Below, piece after piece: positions 1-10,046 of a DNA stretch of 64,000 nt (position 1 is the stretch's first letter; every line of letters begins with the position of its first letter). The position numbers and the translations under genes were made by a program. The notes beneath the pieces are model-generated. The model made no database searches. It was not told where the DNA came from and worked only from the letters and a program-made list of their open reading frames with translations. The DNA is from Collybia mongolica (lineage: Eukaryota; Basidiomycota; Agaricomycetes; Agaricales; Clitocybaceae): NCBI GenBank assembly GCA_013420905.1, contig JAAXNY010000008.1, positions 372,001 to 436,000 on the forward strand, written 5' to 3'.

Positions 1-1510
1 CACGGATGCCTTTGATGGTGCACATTCTGCAAGGATAGATGGCGTTGTGACCCTTCATTCGCATGACCATGGAAACTGCGGGTATATCACCAAAAACAAC
101 AACTAGAAATGCTCGGAGAAGGAATATGGATCCAGTCAGAGCATCGAAGGCAGAAACACCAATCTCGAGCTGTAGTAATTCTTGAACTACAGGCCACAAG
201 AAGGAATCCATATCGTAGGGTTTCTTTGGCCCGGGAATTGACCCAAGTGGAATGATGTTTGCCTTGAGCATTCGCTCTTCAGGAGGAAGGTTGTAGTTAA
301 ATAGAATTAATGGCCAGGCAGTTTTGTTACGGCGCTTGAAAGGACCAAAACCGTCCGTAGATAATCCTAGTGCTACGTCGCGGGGATCTGAGAAGAACCA
401 TATAGGGAGTTCTTCATCGCCAATTGTAATATAAGTCTCCCGGAGTAATTGATAATGTGTACCATCAAATATATCAGTCATTTTCGTTGGGATATGTTTG
501 TGCTTAGACCAATATTGCATCTTCCTGGCTTGAGCACGGCTTGAGACCATGGCGCGGAGTCGGGGGATGATAGGGAGATATTCATAATAGGAGAGGGGTG
601 TTTTTCCATCAGCTTTGTAGCGATCCTTATTGCATTTGGGGCACTGTATAAGGGTTTCGTACGGCCCAGTGTAACACACACATGAGGAGGTGCAACAGTC
701 ATAATGTACTGGCTGAAAACCGGAAAGAAACTGGATTTGTTTCTCTGTGTTCTTCAAACTGTTGGCTGACAGCTCAGGAAGAAGATAACGAATTTTGTTG
801 TAAGCTTTATGAGTGAGGCCTTCTTCAATTTTGATGGTATAGAGACGGAGGATTTTTAAGTCACTCTCGTCTAATACTTCCTCTATGAGGATATGGATCA
901 GAGAGTGTTTCGAAGGACCCGAGTGGACACACCTAACCGCGAGGCTTCCTTCAAAAACCCCTCGCCAAGAAGATCCCACACCGAGATACCCTCTAACCCA
1001 GGCTCTGCGCTTGGCATTTCATTATCACTACCGTCTTCCTCAAGATACTCATTGCTGTTGATAGAACCCTCACTGTCCGTGTCATCATTAGTATCCATAT
1101 TCCGCTTGTCTCCCTCATCCTCATCCTCCTCGCTGCTCTCGTCACCTTCCCTGGGGATGAACTGTCGAGTAGGATCAGGCCCCCATCTTTCCTTGCCAAT
1201 TTTGTTGAGATATGCTGCAATACGATGAGAGCGGTGTGGATTGGATAACCCATAATGGTCTTCATGGTGCAGCACGGCTGATGGTGGTGATAATTCGCGA
1301 GAGTGAACGTTTGATGGTCCTGCCTCGTTATCCATTGGATAGTCAATGGGGACTAATTGCGATTGGGGGTCCTCAACGTGCATGTTCTCCTCCCAGTCAG
1401 CATGAGCATGACTCTGGGATTGTTGATTGGTGGGCGGGCGGAATCCCGAGTTCGGTAACCTTTGTCGGGCAGGTGTAGCACGTCCTATAATTTGTTGCTT
1501 CATGGTGCGG
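1..1510 (-). pseudogene. Tnp2 (CACTA-type) transposase, 3' part of gene split by Ty3 insertion
   Basis: Read on the minus strand, this stretch encodes a Tnp2-family (plant/fungal CACTA) transposase that runs off the left edge of the window. An acidic, low-complexity region comes first (about 1506-933). A 50-base GT-AG intron (883-932) follows; splicing it keeps the frame open and avoids the apparent stop at 898-900. Next come the Cys-rich motif typical of the family (CCTSSCVCYTGPYETLIQC) and the Tnp2 core, with motifs such as TDIFDGTHYQ, LGLSTDGFGPF and GHNAIYPCRMC. I see no stop between 882 and 1. The protein acts in the nucleus to cut and paste CACTA elements. The gene is broken only because the LTR retrotransposon starting at 1511 separates it from its first exon at 15737-15922. 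Family assignment is firm; activity before the insertion is inferred. Confidence 0.88.
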
Positions 1511-2134
1511 TGATAGGGCCCGAAATTGTTTGCACTTATAAAGTCAACAAGTAAGGCTATTAGTGTCATTTCTAATAACCAAGTAAGCAGTAATAAAGGA
1601 TTAGAGTCGAGCTCCGAGACGGCTAATCAGAGTGAACTAGTCTAATGGATAATACACTATCAGTACAGAGGACTATGAGTACGGTCTATTATTAGTCCTA
1701 TTCACCATGCCCGGTTACAACCTCGGTGTCTTAGTTCATAAGTAACCGTTGTAGTATGATATCATTAGTCCGGGGATCATCATTAATAGGAGAAGTAATT
1801 GTAAATTCGGGACTTGCACAACCCGATCCTAGTCAGGGGTACTTGGTGTTAACTACCGGAAGTGACAGGACACCGTGAATAGCAACCAGGACAATCAGGA
1901 GGAGTAAACGACAGTGCCGCGCTGTTTTAATAACAGAGCGCGCGGTCGGGACTTGATAAGAGTTTAGCCAGCTCTTTCAATATTTGATAAGTAACCAGTA
2001 AACGACATAATTGGCACGCATGGCACGCGCGCCAAGTTGTAGTAGACGCGTCAGTATTGAATACAGATTCTTGGCGCGCGGGAGCGCGGTTCCGTGTAAA
2101 ATTTACAATTCCATATGATATTTAGTTTGTACAT

Positions 2135-2142
2135 TATAAATA
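2135..2142 (+). promoter_or_regulatory. LTR TATA box
   Basis: TATAAATA in the 5' LTR, the best core promoter match in the LTR. It lies just upstream of the structured R/U5-like region; the same box is at 15145-15152 in the 3' LTR. It would drive the genomic RNA that serves as gag-pol mRNA. Confidence 0.65.
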
Positions 2143-2154
2143 GACTGTAGATGA

Positions 2155-2195
2155 GTAGCGCTAAGGCAAGGAATCTTGCCCCCACTTCGCGCTAC
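2155..2195 (+). other. two-tier stem-loop near the presumed transcription start
   Basis: An outer stem GTAGCGC (2155-2161) pairs with GCGCTAC (2189-2195). It encloses an inner stem GGCAAG (2165-2170) with CTTGCC (2175-2180), closed by a GAAT loop. It starts 13 bases after the TATA box, so it would lie at or near the 5' end of the element RNA. It is present unchanged in the 3' LTR. Function is unknown; a role in packaging or translation control is only a guess. Confidence 0.6.
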
Positions 2196-2313
2196 GATAG
2201 AGTATACAAATCACATTTGTTAAAAACACTATTGCGTGCCCGAATTAAGGATCAGATTGCTTCAACGTGTCTTGATTGGAATTGATTGAAGAACTACAGA
2301 ATTAAAGAGACTT

Positions 2314-2457
2314 AGTTCACTTGGAACTTAGTATCGTATTGTCCGTTGGAATTACTAGGCACTTGGCCTTAGTGCACTTGGCACTGTATTGTTTGATAAG
2401 TCGCTTGGACTTACAGATCCGTTTGGGATCATTAATAATTGAACGTACACTTGGTAC
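2314..2457 (+). other. array of six mini-hairpins with (A/G)(C/T)TTG pentaloops
   Basis: Six hairpins with 4-6 bp perfect stems and five-base loops follow one another: AGTTC-ACTTG-GAACT (2314-2328), AGGC-ACTTG-GCCT (2357-2369), AGTGC-ACTTG-GCACT (2371-2385), TAAGTC-GCTTG-GACTTA (2397-2413), GATCC-GTTTG-GGATC (2416-2430) and GTAC-ACTTG-GTAC (2445-2457). The stems differ in sequence while the loop is conserved, which points to RNA structure with a common loop ligand rather than a simple sequence repeat. In the 3' LTR the fourth loop is ACTTG instead of GCTTG, so one of the two LTR differences falls in a loop. Further hairpins follow at 2497-2512 (CAGGTTTATAAACCTG) and 2584-2600 (GCTTAG-TGCTT-CTAAGC). 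Confidence 0.75.
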
Positions 2458-2728
2458 CCAGTCTATTGGATCGAGAAATATTATAAATATACCTAGCAGG
2501 TTTATAAACCTGTGTTGAAGCTTTTGTCTGAATCAAACCCGTTGGGAGATCATTGAAAAGGGCTTTGGCTAGTACTATTCAAAGCTTAGTGCTTCTAAGC
2601 ACTTGAACCCGAACTCAAAACAGGCGATTCCTACTGTTCGTGTGTTGATTGTTAAGTTTGGTGTGTGTGTGTAAGGGATTACATTTCATAGCATCAGCGC
2701 ACTTATAGCCCAGGAGCCCCCTATCATC

Positions 2729-2749
2729 TGGAGCCCACCACAAGGGTTC
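2729..2749 (+). promoter_or_regulatory. primer-binding site (putative)
   Basis: Two bases after the LTR end the sequence begins TGGAGCCCACC. Starting with TGG is what is expected for pairing with the CCA end of a tRNA. The matching tRNA was not identified. Confidence 0.6.
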
Positions 2750-2834
2750 AGAGTTTTTGAATAGTCTAAAGAGAGCATCTTTCTTTGAAAAATATTATAC
2801 CAAGACGAGTAACGTCGTCTACAAATTGAAGTAG

Positions 2835-3182
2835 AGCGGAGAAAGTTTAGTCAATCTGTCTCAAGAGCCACGCCCACAAGCCAGCTCGTCAAACAGACTA
2901 ACTAATCAGCCACTTGCAAGACAAGTAGCTACAAAAACGCGGCAGACTAAAAATTCGCAAAACGCTGGAGTAACAGAGTCGTTACCACCTCCTAGGCGAG
3001 CGCGCACACGAGGATCTTCACAACCAGCCTTTGGATCTTCAGGACCAAGGCAAGTATTTAGAACTCCAGAGCCCTTAGGAAACATATCGACTACTAGTAG
3101 ACCAGTAGCGCGCGGAAGATCGTCCGTAGTAAACCCAGTAGCAAACCCGAACTCGTTAGCTACTCAGAACCGTTCAGTAATC
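2835..3182 (+). other. in-frame gag leader extension without ATG
   Basis: The gag frame is open for 116 codons upstream of its first ATG (3183), after a TAG at 2832-2834. The translation is rich in Ser, Arg, Pro and Gln (for example PPPRRARTRGSSQPAFG). I see no ATG in any frame between the primer-binding site and 3183. Either this is leader RNA that is open by chance, or it gives an N-terminally extended Gag through non-AUG initiation. Confidence 0.45.
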
Positions 3183-4694
3183 ATGACTGAACCCCCTCGT
3201 AAATATATGCCCCAACCAGGCGTCCGTGATGCACCAGTATTCAAAGGAAAAGAGCCCACGGGTTTAATCCGGTTTCTGGAGCGAATGGAGGTCCTATGGA
3301 AGGAGTGTAACATTACAAATGATGAAGAAAAGAAGTTAATGTTGGGAAAATACGCAGACCTACAATCAGAGAATGAGTGGAGGGCATTAGACCACTATAA
3401 GACAGGCACTTGGACGGATTTCAAGACAGAGTTGATCTCTAGTTATCCGGAAGCACTCGATCAAGTAGAAGGATCAGTAGCCAAGTTAGAGGCAGTGTGT
3501 CGCGCCAACCCACGTATTGGAGTAACCGATGAGGCCGCGCTGAAAAAGCTGAAGCGTGAATTCAAAGCAGAATCTATTAAACTCTTGGGAGTTAGGCCAC
3601 CTATTATCTCTAACCGTGAATTAGTTACCAAGTTCTTGGGATGTCTAGACGAAGTCTTCAGATCCCAAGTACAAGGAAGGCTAACCCTGCTAGGGAATAA
3701 TCAGTCTAATGCTACACAGGCAGGACAAGCCGTTGCTACAAACAACCGAGCAGATCCTAATACTATTGCCGAAGCCGCCGCGCTCGCGCGACGAAAAGGG
3801 GATCAGTACGATCTGGAGGAAGTTATAGCAACTGCAATCAGCATTTCTGAAGGTGTAGCCAACATGAATATTCCAGACACAAATAGATCGTTTATAACGT
3901 CCGTAACAGCAACAGCAGCGCCCAAAATCAAAGTAGAGATGGATGAAATAAAACAACAAATAGTTAATTTGTTAGACCGTCTCCAAGTAAATGAGAAGAA
4001 TACGAGGAGTGGATTCGAGGATGTAATGAAAGCGCTTCAACAAGCAACTGTTCAGAACCATGCCACGAATAGCGCACCCCAGCAGCATCAGTATCAGAAT
4101 CAGTACGGAAAGCCTAAAGAAGGACAACCGCAAAGACCAAATGCGTATAAATGTCACTACTGTTTTACACCCGGACACTTCATAATGGCCTGTCCCGAGA
4201 AACAGAAACATTTTGAGGAAGGGAAAATAAAAACCAACGCAAATGGAGGAGTATGCTTACCAGACGGATCATATATTCCAAGAGAACCAGAAACGGTATC
4301 ATTGAAAGATAAAGTGGAACACTTCCATTCAAAGAAGGTAGCGGCCCTTTATTACGGAGATGTCACAGAAGGACCCGCTCCAGGAGTATTGTCCGTTATG
4401 CAGTCACATAATGCAGTAGACAATAGTAACGACATTGGAACCTTGAAAGCCATAATGGCACAAATGGCACAATTTCAAGCGCAACAAATGTTAGGACAAC
4501 AGAGCGCGCAAACCGCGCTGCCAGTAGCGCCTCAGATGCAGAAACAGGAATATATAAATAATAACTATAATCCTACGGCAAAGAGCGCGCCGAACCCTGA
4601 CATAGTAGCCTTACAAGCACAAATGAGTACTTTATTAGGGCAGGTAGCAGAACTCAATAACCAAAACAAGGTTAAAGAGTCGGGTTTCAATTAG
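3183..4694 (+). CDS. Gag polyprotein of Ty3 element
   Basis: The 503-residue protein has a helical, charged N-terminal half typical of retrotransposon capsid (around GLIRFLERMEVLWKECNI, near residues 28-45). A low-complexity linker follows, then a CCHC zinc knuckle, CHYCFTPGHFIMAC (C-x2-C-x4-H-x4-C, near residue 325), and a Gln-rich C-terminal tail. Gag forms the cytoplasmic virus-like particle and binds the element RNA through the knuckle. The ATG at 3183 is the first in the leader. The stop at 4692-4694 lies four bases after a canonical GGGTTTC slippery heptamer, so the downstream protease frame is probably reached by -1 frameshifting. The frame is intact, in keeping with a young copy. Confidence 0.93.
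   Translation: MTEPPRKYMPQPGVRDAPVFKGKEPTGLIRFLERMEVLWKECNITNDEEKKLMLGKYADLQSENEWRALDHYKTGTWTDFKTELISSYPEALDQVEGSVAKLEAVCRANPRIGVTDEAALKKLKREFKAESIKLLGVRPPIISNRELVTKFLGCLDEVFRSQVQGRLTLLGNNQSNATQAGQAVATNNRADPNTIAEAAALARRKGDQYDLEEVIATAISISEGVANMNIPDTNRSFITSVTATAAPKIKVEMDEIKQQIVNLLDRLQVNEKNTRSGFEDVMKALQQATVQNHATNSAPQQHQYQNQYGKPKEGQPQRPNAYKCHYCFTPGHFIMACPEKQKHFEEGKIKTNANGGVCLPDGSYIPREPETVSLKDKVEHFHSKKVAALYYGDVTEGPAPGVLSVMQSHNAVDNSNDIGTLKAIMAQMAQFQAQQMLGQQSAQTALPVAPQMQKQEYINNNYNPTAKSAPNPDIVALQAQMSTLLGQVAELNNQNKVKESGFN
4682..4688 (+). promoter_or_regulatory. -1 ribosomal frameshift heptamer GGGTTTC (gag to protease)
   Basis: In the gag frame the codons are GGT TTC preceded by G, giving G GGT TTC, an exact X XXY YYZ heptamer. 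Slipping one base back gives GGG TTT and enters the protease frame, which is open from 4676. The gag stop follows two codons later. No downstream pseudoknot was checked. Confidence 0.6.
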
Positions 4695-4699
4695 GTCCG

Positions 4700-5905
4700 A
4701 TGAAGGAGGCTAAGGAACACGCTAGACCTACGACTAGGTCGCGTTCCAAGAGACAGCCAGAGGACCGAAGTAAAAATAGAAATAGTCGTCAAGAAAGTAA
4801 CAATTCAGAGAGTAGTCAGGATAGTAGTGAAGAGGAGTTGGTAGCGCCGTCTCCTAGTAAAAAGAAAGTAAAATTTGTTGAACCATCAGTAAAGTCCCCA
4901 GTACGAAAAGAATTACCCTACATCGATGTGCCCGTGGTACCCTACATACCCCGGAGAACGGAACGCAACCCTGAACCAGTTGATCCGCTACCTAATTTTA
5001 ACACTAAGCGCGGTCCGACTTATGAAACTAAGTCCCCGATAGAAGTAAAATTAAAAGGTGGCGATATAATTGCTAAAGTGTTAGACAACCCTATCACATT
5101 GACCACGGGAGAGTTAATGGGCTCGTCAAAAACCATTAGAGATGGAATAAAGAATATTGTAACTGCCAGACGTAAGTCCCTTACCCAAAGGGACGCTAAC
5201 TTGCAAATAAACGGAATAGATGAGGAAGACGTCTTACCCTTTGGAGGGGACTGGGAACTTGATGATAACTACTTACGGCATGACGCGCTACCAGTAGAGT
5301 CAATCCCATTCCAGTCTTTCTTCATCTCAGAGTATGACCGCGGCGGAATACCTAAGGGATCTATAATATGCGGGGACCCAGTCCTACAGTATTTAGAATC
5401 TTTACCAGCCGGGGAAGAGCCCAAACAGTTGTATGTAGCAAAAGAATCGGCCTCTTTGCGCGCAGTATATCCAGTAATAAATGGGGTAGGAACGGAGGAA
5501 TCTTTATTAGATGGGGGATCCCAAATAGTATCAATGGCTAAACAAACGGCTTTAGACTTGGATATTTCATGGGATCCGGACGTTGTCATACACATGCAGA
5601 GTGCTAATAAACAAGTGGAGAAAACAGCGGGATTAGCGCGCAATGTCCCTTTCTTGTTTAATGACATGGCCATCTACCTCCAAGTACATATTATAAATTC
5701 ACCCGCATACAAAGTATTGCTCGGGAGACCGTTTGATACGCTCACGGAAAGTCAGATCAAAAATGCTCGGGACGGGGGACAAGTAGTCACTATCACGGAC
5801 CCTAACACGGGACGAAGGTGTACTATTCCTACCCATGCAAAGGGATCACCGCCTAAGCTGTTGAAAAGACAACCGGAGCAGGATTTTCGGCCTTCGATGA
5901 ATTAA
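4700..5905 (+). CDS. aspartic protease region of Ty3 polyprotein
   Basis: This 401-residue frame (open from 4676, -1 relative to gag) starts with a basic, Ser/Glu-rich linker containing KKKVKF, a possible nuclear-targeting patch. It ends with a retropepsin-like domain. The active-site-like motif is [11 protein letters not shown] near residues 265-275, where DGGS stands for the usual D-S/T-G. A beta-hairpin-like segment with the conserved VLLGRPF near residue 350 follows. It would cleave the Gag-Pol polyprotein. The frame ends at 5903-5905 and overlaps the pol frame, which opens at 5852. The first ATG is at 4700, but translation by frameshift from gag is more likely than fresh initiation. Confidence 0.85.
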   Translation: MKEAKEHARPTTRSRSKRQPEDRSKNRNSRQESNNSESSQDSSEEELVAPSPSKKKVKFVEPSVKSPVRKELPYIDVPVVPYIPRRTERNPEPVDPLPNFNTKRGPTYETKSPIEVKLKGGDIIAKVLDNPITLTTGELMGSSKTIRDGIKNIVTARRKSLTQRDANLQINGIDEEDVLPFGGDWELDDNYLRHDALPVESIPFQSFFISEYDRGGIPKGSIICGDPVLQYLESLPAGEEPKQLYVAKESASLRAVYPVINGVGTEESLLDGGSQIVSMAKQTALDLDISWDPDVVIHMQSANKQVEKTAGLARNVPFLFNDMAIYLQVHIINSPAYKVLLGRPFDTLTESQIKNARDGGQVVTITDPNTGRRCTIPTHAKGSPPKLLKRQPEQDFRPSMN

Positions 5906-8900
5906 TCCAAAGTGATCAAGGAGAGCTAGCCGTAGAAATTGCTGAAGATGAGGACGGGAACTTTATTATAACGGGTTATAGACACCCTACTGATAAGCGG
6001 AATTTTGGTCACAAAGAACTTAGAGATGTCTTTTTGTCTAGAAGTGATGTAAACATGAATAGTACAGTACCTGAACGCGAATTACTAGCCACGTACTTGG
6101 CTTCCGTAGATGAGCGCGATGGACCAGTAATAAACTACGAGCAGAACAGTAGGGACCCAGCAAGCACACCCACTAGACCGCTGACATACGCTCAAGAACA
6201 GCCCATGATCAATAAAGCTTTAAGTAAATTAAAGCAGTGGCAAATTGGCACAAACGAGCGCGGTCTTGGAACGGCAACAAGTGAAAAGTGTAATATTGAG
6301 ACCATGGATCAGCTAGTAGGAAAGAAGTATAAACCAGTACATTTGAAAACAAAACCAACACTGGCGGACCTGCCTGATAAATTTAGAATTATCAGAGATA
6401 TAAAGGGCGACCCTTTAGCAGCCCTACCAGTTCTAACGCCTAACCCACCTCCGTTTAAACCAACTGGGAGGTACACTGAGGAAAGGCGCGCGGAATTCCA
6501 AAGAGTACACGAAGAAGAAAGCTTCTTAAAACCTAAAGAGATGGATATAATCCACGACTTTATGTGCAAACATAATGATGGTTTTGCTTGGAATGATAGT
6601 GAGCGCGGTAGTTTTAAGAAGGAATATTTTCCTCCCGTCGAAATACCAGTAGTCCCACATACGCCGTGGACAGAGAGGAACATTAGAATCCCACCAGGAA
6701 TCTATGAAGATGTTTGTAAAATCTTCAAGACAAAAATTGATGTAGGAGTCTATGAGAGATCCAATTCATCATACAGGTCTAGATGGTTTACCGTATTAAA
6801 GAAAGGCCCAGGAAAGAAGCTTAGAATTGTACATAGTCTAGAACCACTGAATGCAGTCACAATAGCGCACTCGGGTCTACCACCCGCTACCGAAGAACTA
6901 GCAGAACACTTCGCAGGGCGCGCTTGTGGCGGAATGATGGATCTATATGTAGGATACGATGAGAGGCCTTTAGCAGAAACCTCGCGCGATCTAACCACGT
7001 TCCAAACACCATTTGGCGCGCTGAGATTAGTAACACTCCCTATGGGATGGACGAATTCTGTTCCAATATTTCATGACGATGTCACGTACATCCTACAGGA
7101 TGAGGTACCACATGTCACAATACCCTATATTGATGATGTACCCGTGTGCGGTCCAGCAACGCGTTACGAACTACCGGACGGAACAGAAGAAGAGCTACCT
7201 GGTGCTCCAGGTGTTAGGCGCTTCTTCTGGGAACATATGCAAAATGTAAATCGCGTCGTACAGAGAATGAAGTATTCTGGAGGAACATTTTCAGGATATA
7301 AGTCTATGTTATGCGCAAGTGAAATTCTAGTGGTAGGACATAGATGTACATATGAAGGACGGAAACCTACTACAGATAGAATCGGTGTAGTTGAAAGATG
7401 GGGACCATGCAAAGATGTCAGTGAAGTACGCGCTTACATGGGAACTATTGGTGTATGCAGGAATTTCATTAAAGACTTCGCCCGTATAGGTCAACCAATT
7501 CAAAAGTTAACTAGGAGTAGTGAACCTTGGATATGGGGGCCTGAGCAAGAAGAAGCGCAGCAGCTATTATTAGACGCACTTAAAAATAGCCCCGCGCTCC
7601 GTCCAATTAATTACACCTGGAATACGCCAGTAGTACTGTCAGTAGATACGTCATGGAAAGCCGTAGGCTACTATATCTACCAGGAAGACCCTGATATACC
7701 TGGAAGAAAGCACTATGCTAGATTTGACTCGATAACTCTGAATGAGCGCGAAGCGCGCTTCTCACAACCCAAACGAGAGCTATTCGGATTAATGAGAGTT
7801 CTAATGGCATGTTATTATTGGTTTATTGGAGTACGAAATTTGGTAGTGGAAACGGATGCAAAGTACATTAAGGGGATGTTATCAAACCCAAGTTTAGGAC
7901 CTAATGCAACGGTAAATAGGTGGATCGATAGGATACTTATGTTCCACTTTACTTTGGTTCATAAAGCTGGTAAAGGCTTTGGCCCAGACGGTCTGTCAAG
8001 ACGCGACGCGCGGCTAGGGGATCCTGTCTACCCGGACCCAGACGATGGTTACGACGAACCCTCAGGTCCTTTAAGGTTTATCAACCCAACGGAAGGATTG
8101 GATGACCCTTTGGAACTGTCAGACTTTAAAGAGGAGATCGACACGCGCGGCGGATATCTATTCCAACTTGCAAAGGAAATCTCTGATTTTGAAGTGGAAG
8201 TAAACAATGCCTGGGCTGGTGAAGCAGCATTTATCGGAGAAGTAAAACAGCACTTAGGTTTAGGACGGTTCGGTATTCAAAGAGAAGCTTATCTAAAGCA
8301 ACTTGTAAATACTACTGTCATACCCAATGAAAAGTTTAAATATGACCCTAATGTAAGGGAAGTATATGATGAGTCTAAACGGACACCTACGGCACAGGAA
8401 CAGGATAAAAACCTACCTTTAATAAAAGAATGGTTAAAAAGACCACAAAAGAGACCAAAAGGAATGACAGATCGCGCCTACCTAAAGTTTGCAAGGCAGG
8501 CGTCTAATTTCTTTTTGGATCCAGAAGGCAGGATGTATAGGAAAAATATCGATAGCGCGCACCAGCTTGTTGTTGATAAAAATCACCGAACATATATGAT
8601 GAAGGCGTCGCACGATTCTGTTGGACATAGGGGTTTCTATGCAACAAAATCTTTAATAGATAAAAGATTTTGGTGGCCAGAAATGGAACGCGATGTATCA
8701 TGGTATGTGAAGTCATGTCACATCTGTCAGACAAGGCTTTTAACTTTGTTGAGAATCCCTCCTGTTATAACCCACACACCGTCTATATTCCAAGTATTGC
8801 ATGCGGACACCATGTATATGAGCCCATCGTCTAACGGTTATAAATACATTGTCCAAGGAAGATGTGCGCTGTCTTCATGGATGGAAGGCGCGCCCCTCAA

Positions 8901-9900
8901 ATCTGAGGACGGCAAGACCTTGGGAAGGTGGCTGTTCGAAGAAGTAATTTGTAGATGGGGTTCTCTAACGGAAATTGTAACGGATAATGGTCCTGCCTTT
9001 GTCGCAGCCAAAGCGTGGCTGGAATCCAAGTATGGTATTACAGGAATAAGTATATCACCATACAATTCCAAAGGAAATGGGATCGCCGAGCGTGCACATT
9101 GGGATGTGCGTCAAGCTGTCTTCAAAGCTACAGGTGGTGATGTAAAGAAGTGGTACTACTTCTTCCACCATGTAATGTGGGCTGACAGGATTACTATACG
9201 GAGAGGGACGGGTTGCTCCCCCTATTTTATGATTACGGGCGCGCACCCAACCTTACCGTTAGATATCATTGAAGCCACTTGGTTAGTAAAGTTACCAGGA
9301 AAAATATTGACTACAGAGGAACTCATTGGGTTTAGAGCGCAGGCTCTAGCTAAGCACGTCCAGCATGTGGCCGATATGAGGAAACGTATCAATATAGAAA
9401 AACGAAGGAGACTATTACAGTATGAGAAGGATCACAGCGCGACCATCAGAGACTATGATTTCAAACCAGGAAGTTTAGTACTAGTTAGAAATACCGAGGT
9501 CGAAAGTTCGCTCGATAAAAAGCTGAAGCCACGGTACCTGGGACCAATGATAGTCCTGAGACGAAACCGCGGGGGAGCCTATATTGTTTGTGAAATGGAT
9601 GGATCGGTGTGGCAACATAAAGTGGGGGCGTTTAGGGTTATTCCCTATTTTGCTAGGAGTACAATTGAACTGCCGGATAATCTGCAAGATCTAATAGACA
9701 TCTCTAGCGAAACATTAAATGCTTTAGTGGAATCGAAAGATCCCGCTAATAGACAAGTTTATAAGGAGCGTGACTATACCTTTGACAGAGTCCAATTGGA
9801 TCAGTCCGATTCAGAGTCAAGCTCTAGTGAAAACACTGAAGAGGGGATAGCGCCGGCGCTACCACAAACTACTATGTCACACCGGAAGTTGCATAAGTGA
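5852..9900 (+). CDS. Pol of Ty3 element: reverse transcriptase, RNase H, integrase
   Basis: The frame is open from 5852, -1 relative to the protease frame with a 54-base overlap; no ATG occurs before 6055. Counting residues from 6034, reverse transcriptase has its active site at PYIDDV (near 365). RNase H begins near [14 protein letters not shown] (about 535). The integrase has an H-H-C-C zinc domain (HRTYMM ... SCHICQ, about 850-900) and the catalytic triad [15 protein letters not shown] and GIAERAH (about 922, 982 and 1015). A GPY/F-like segment (RYLGPMIVL) follows, and no chromodomain was recognised. The order RT-RNaseH-IN defines Ty3/gypsy. All motifs are intact and there is no stop, so this copy may be active. 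The overlap lacks a textbook slippery heptamer; the segment near 5861-5870 (TTGAAAAGAC) is the best place to look. Confidence 0.93.
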
Positions 9901-10046
9901 TAAATCAGTATGAAAACAGAAGCAGTAAAGACAGTGTAAGCAACGATGCTAAGTAGTAAGGACAGTGTTAAACCGAGTAAAGACAGTAATACAAAGGAGC
10001 GTGGGGAGGGACACCATAACTAAGGAGGAAGTTAATTGGACTACCC
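9901..10046. other. convergent 3' region between pol and antisense gene B
   Basis: A 146-bp stretch where pol and the opposite-strand gene end tail to tail. It contains three copies of a short motif, AGTAAAGACAGT or a one-base variant (near 9924, 9953 and 9978). These could be part of 3' processing signals, but nothing firmer can be said. Confidence 0.3.

Larger units (their letters stand above)
1511..2726 (+). repeat. 5' LTR of Ty3 element
   Basis: The LTR is 1216 bp and starts TGATAGGGCC, ending GCCCCCTATCA, a short inverted terminal repeat. It matches 14521-15736 base for base except at two sites. A TATAAATA box lies at 2135, so U3 would be about 650 bp and transcription should start near 2165. 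The presumed R/U5 part is unusually structured: a two-tier stem-loop, six small hairpins with related loops, a 16-bp palindrome and a further hairpin. A GCGCTGTT/AACAG hairpin is also visible in U3 near 1919-1940. Confidence 0.97.

Noticed and set aside
898..900. Apparent stop or frameshift in the Tnp2 gene
   Set aside because: A 50-base GT-AG intron at 883-932 removes it and restores the frame.
2321..2518. 65-codon frame inside the LTR, repeated at 15331-15528
   Set aside because: It lies in the structured R/U5-like region with hairpins; no protein motif, and duplicated only because the LTR is.
2341..2610. CRISPR-like array suggested by the repeated ACTTG
   Set aside because: Repeat units are tiny hairpins in an LTR of a eukaryotic element; spacing and content do not fit CRISPR.
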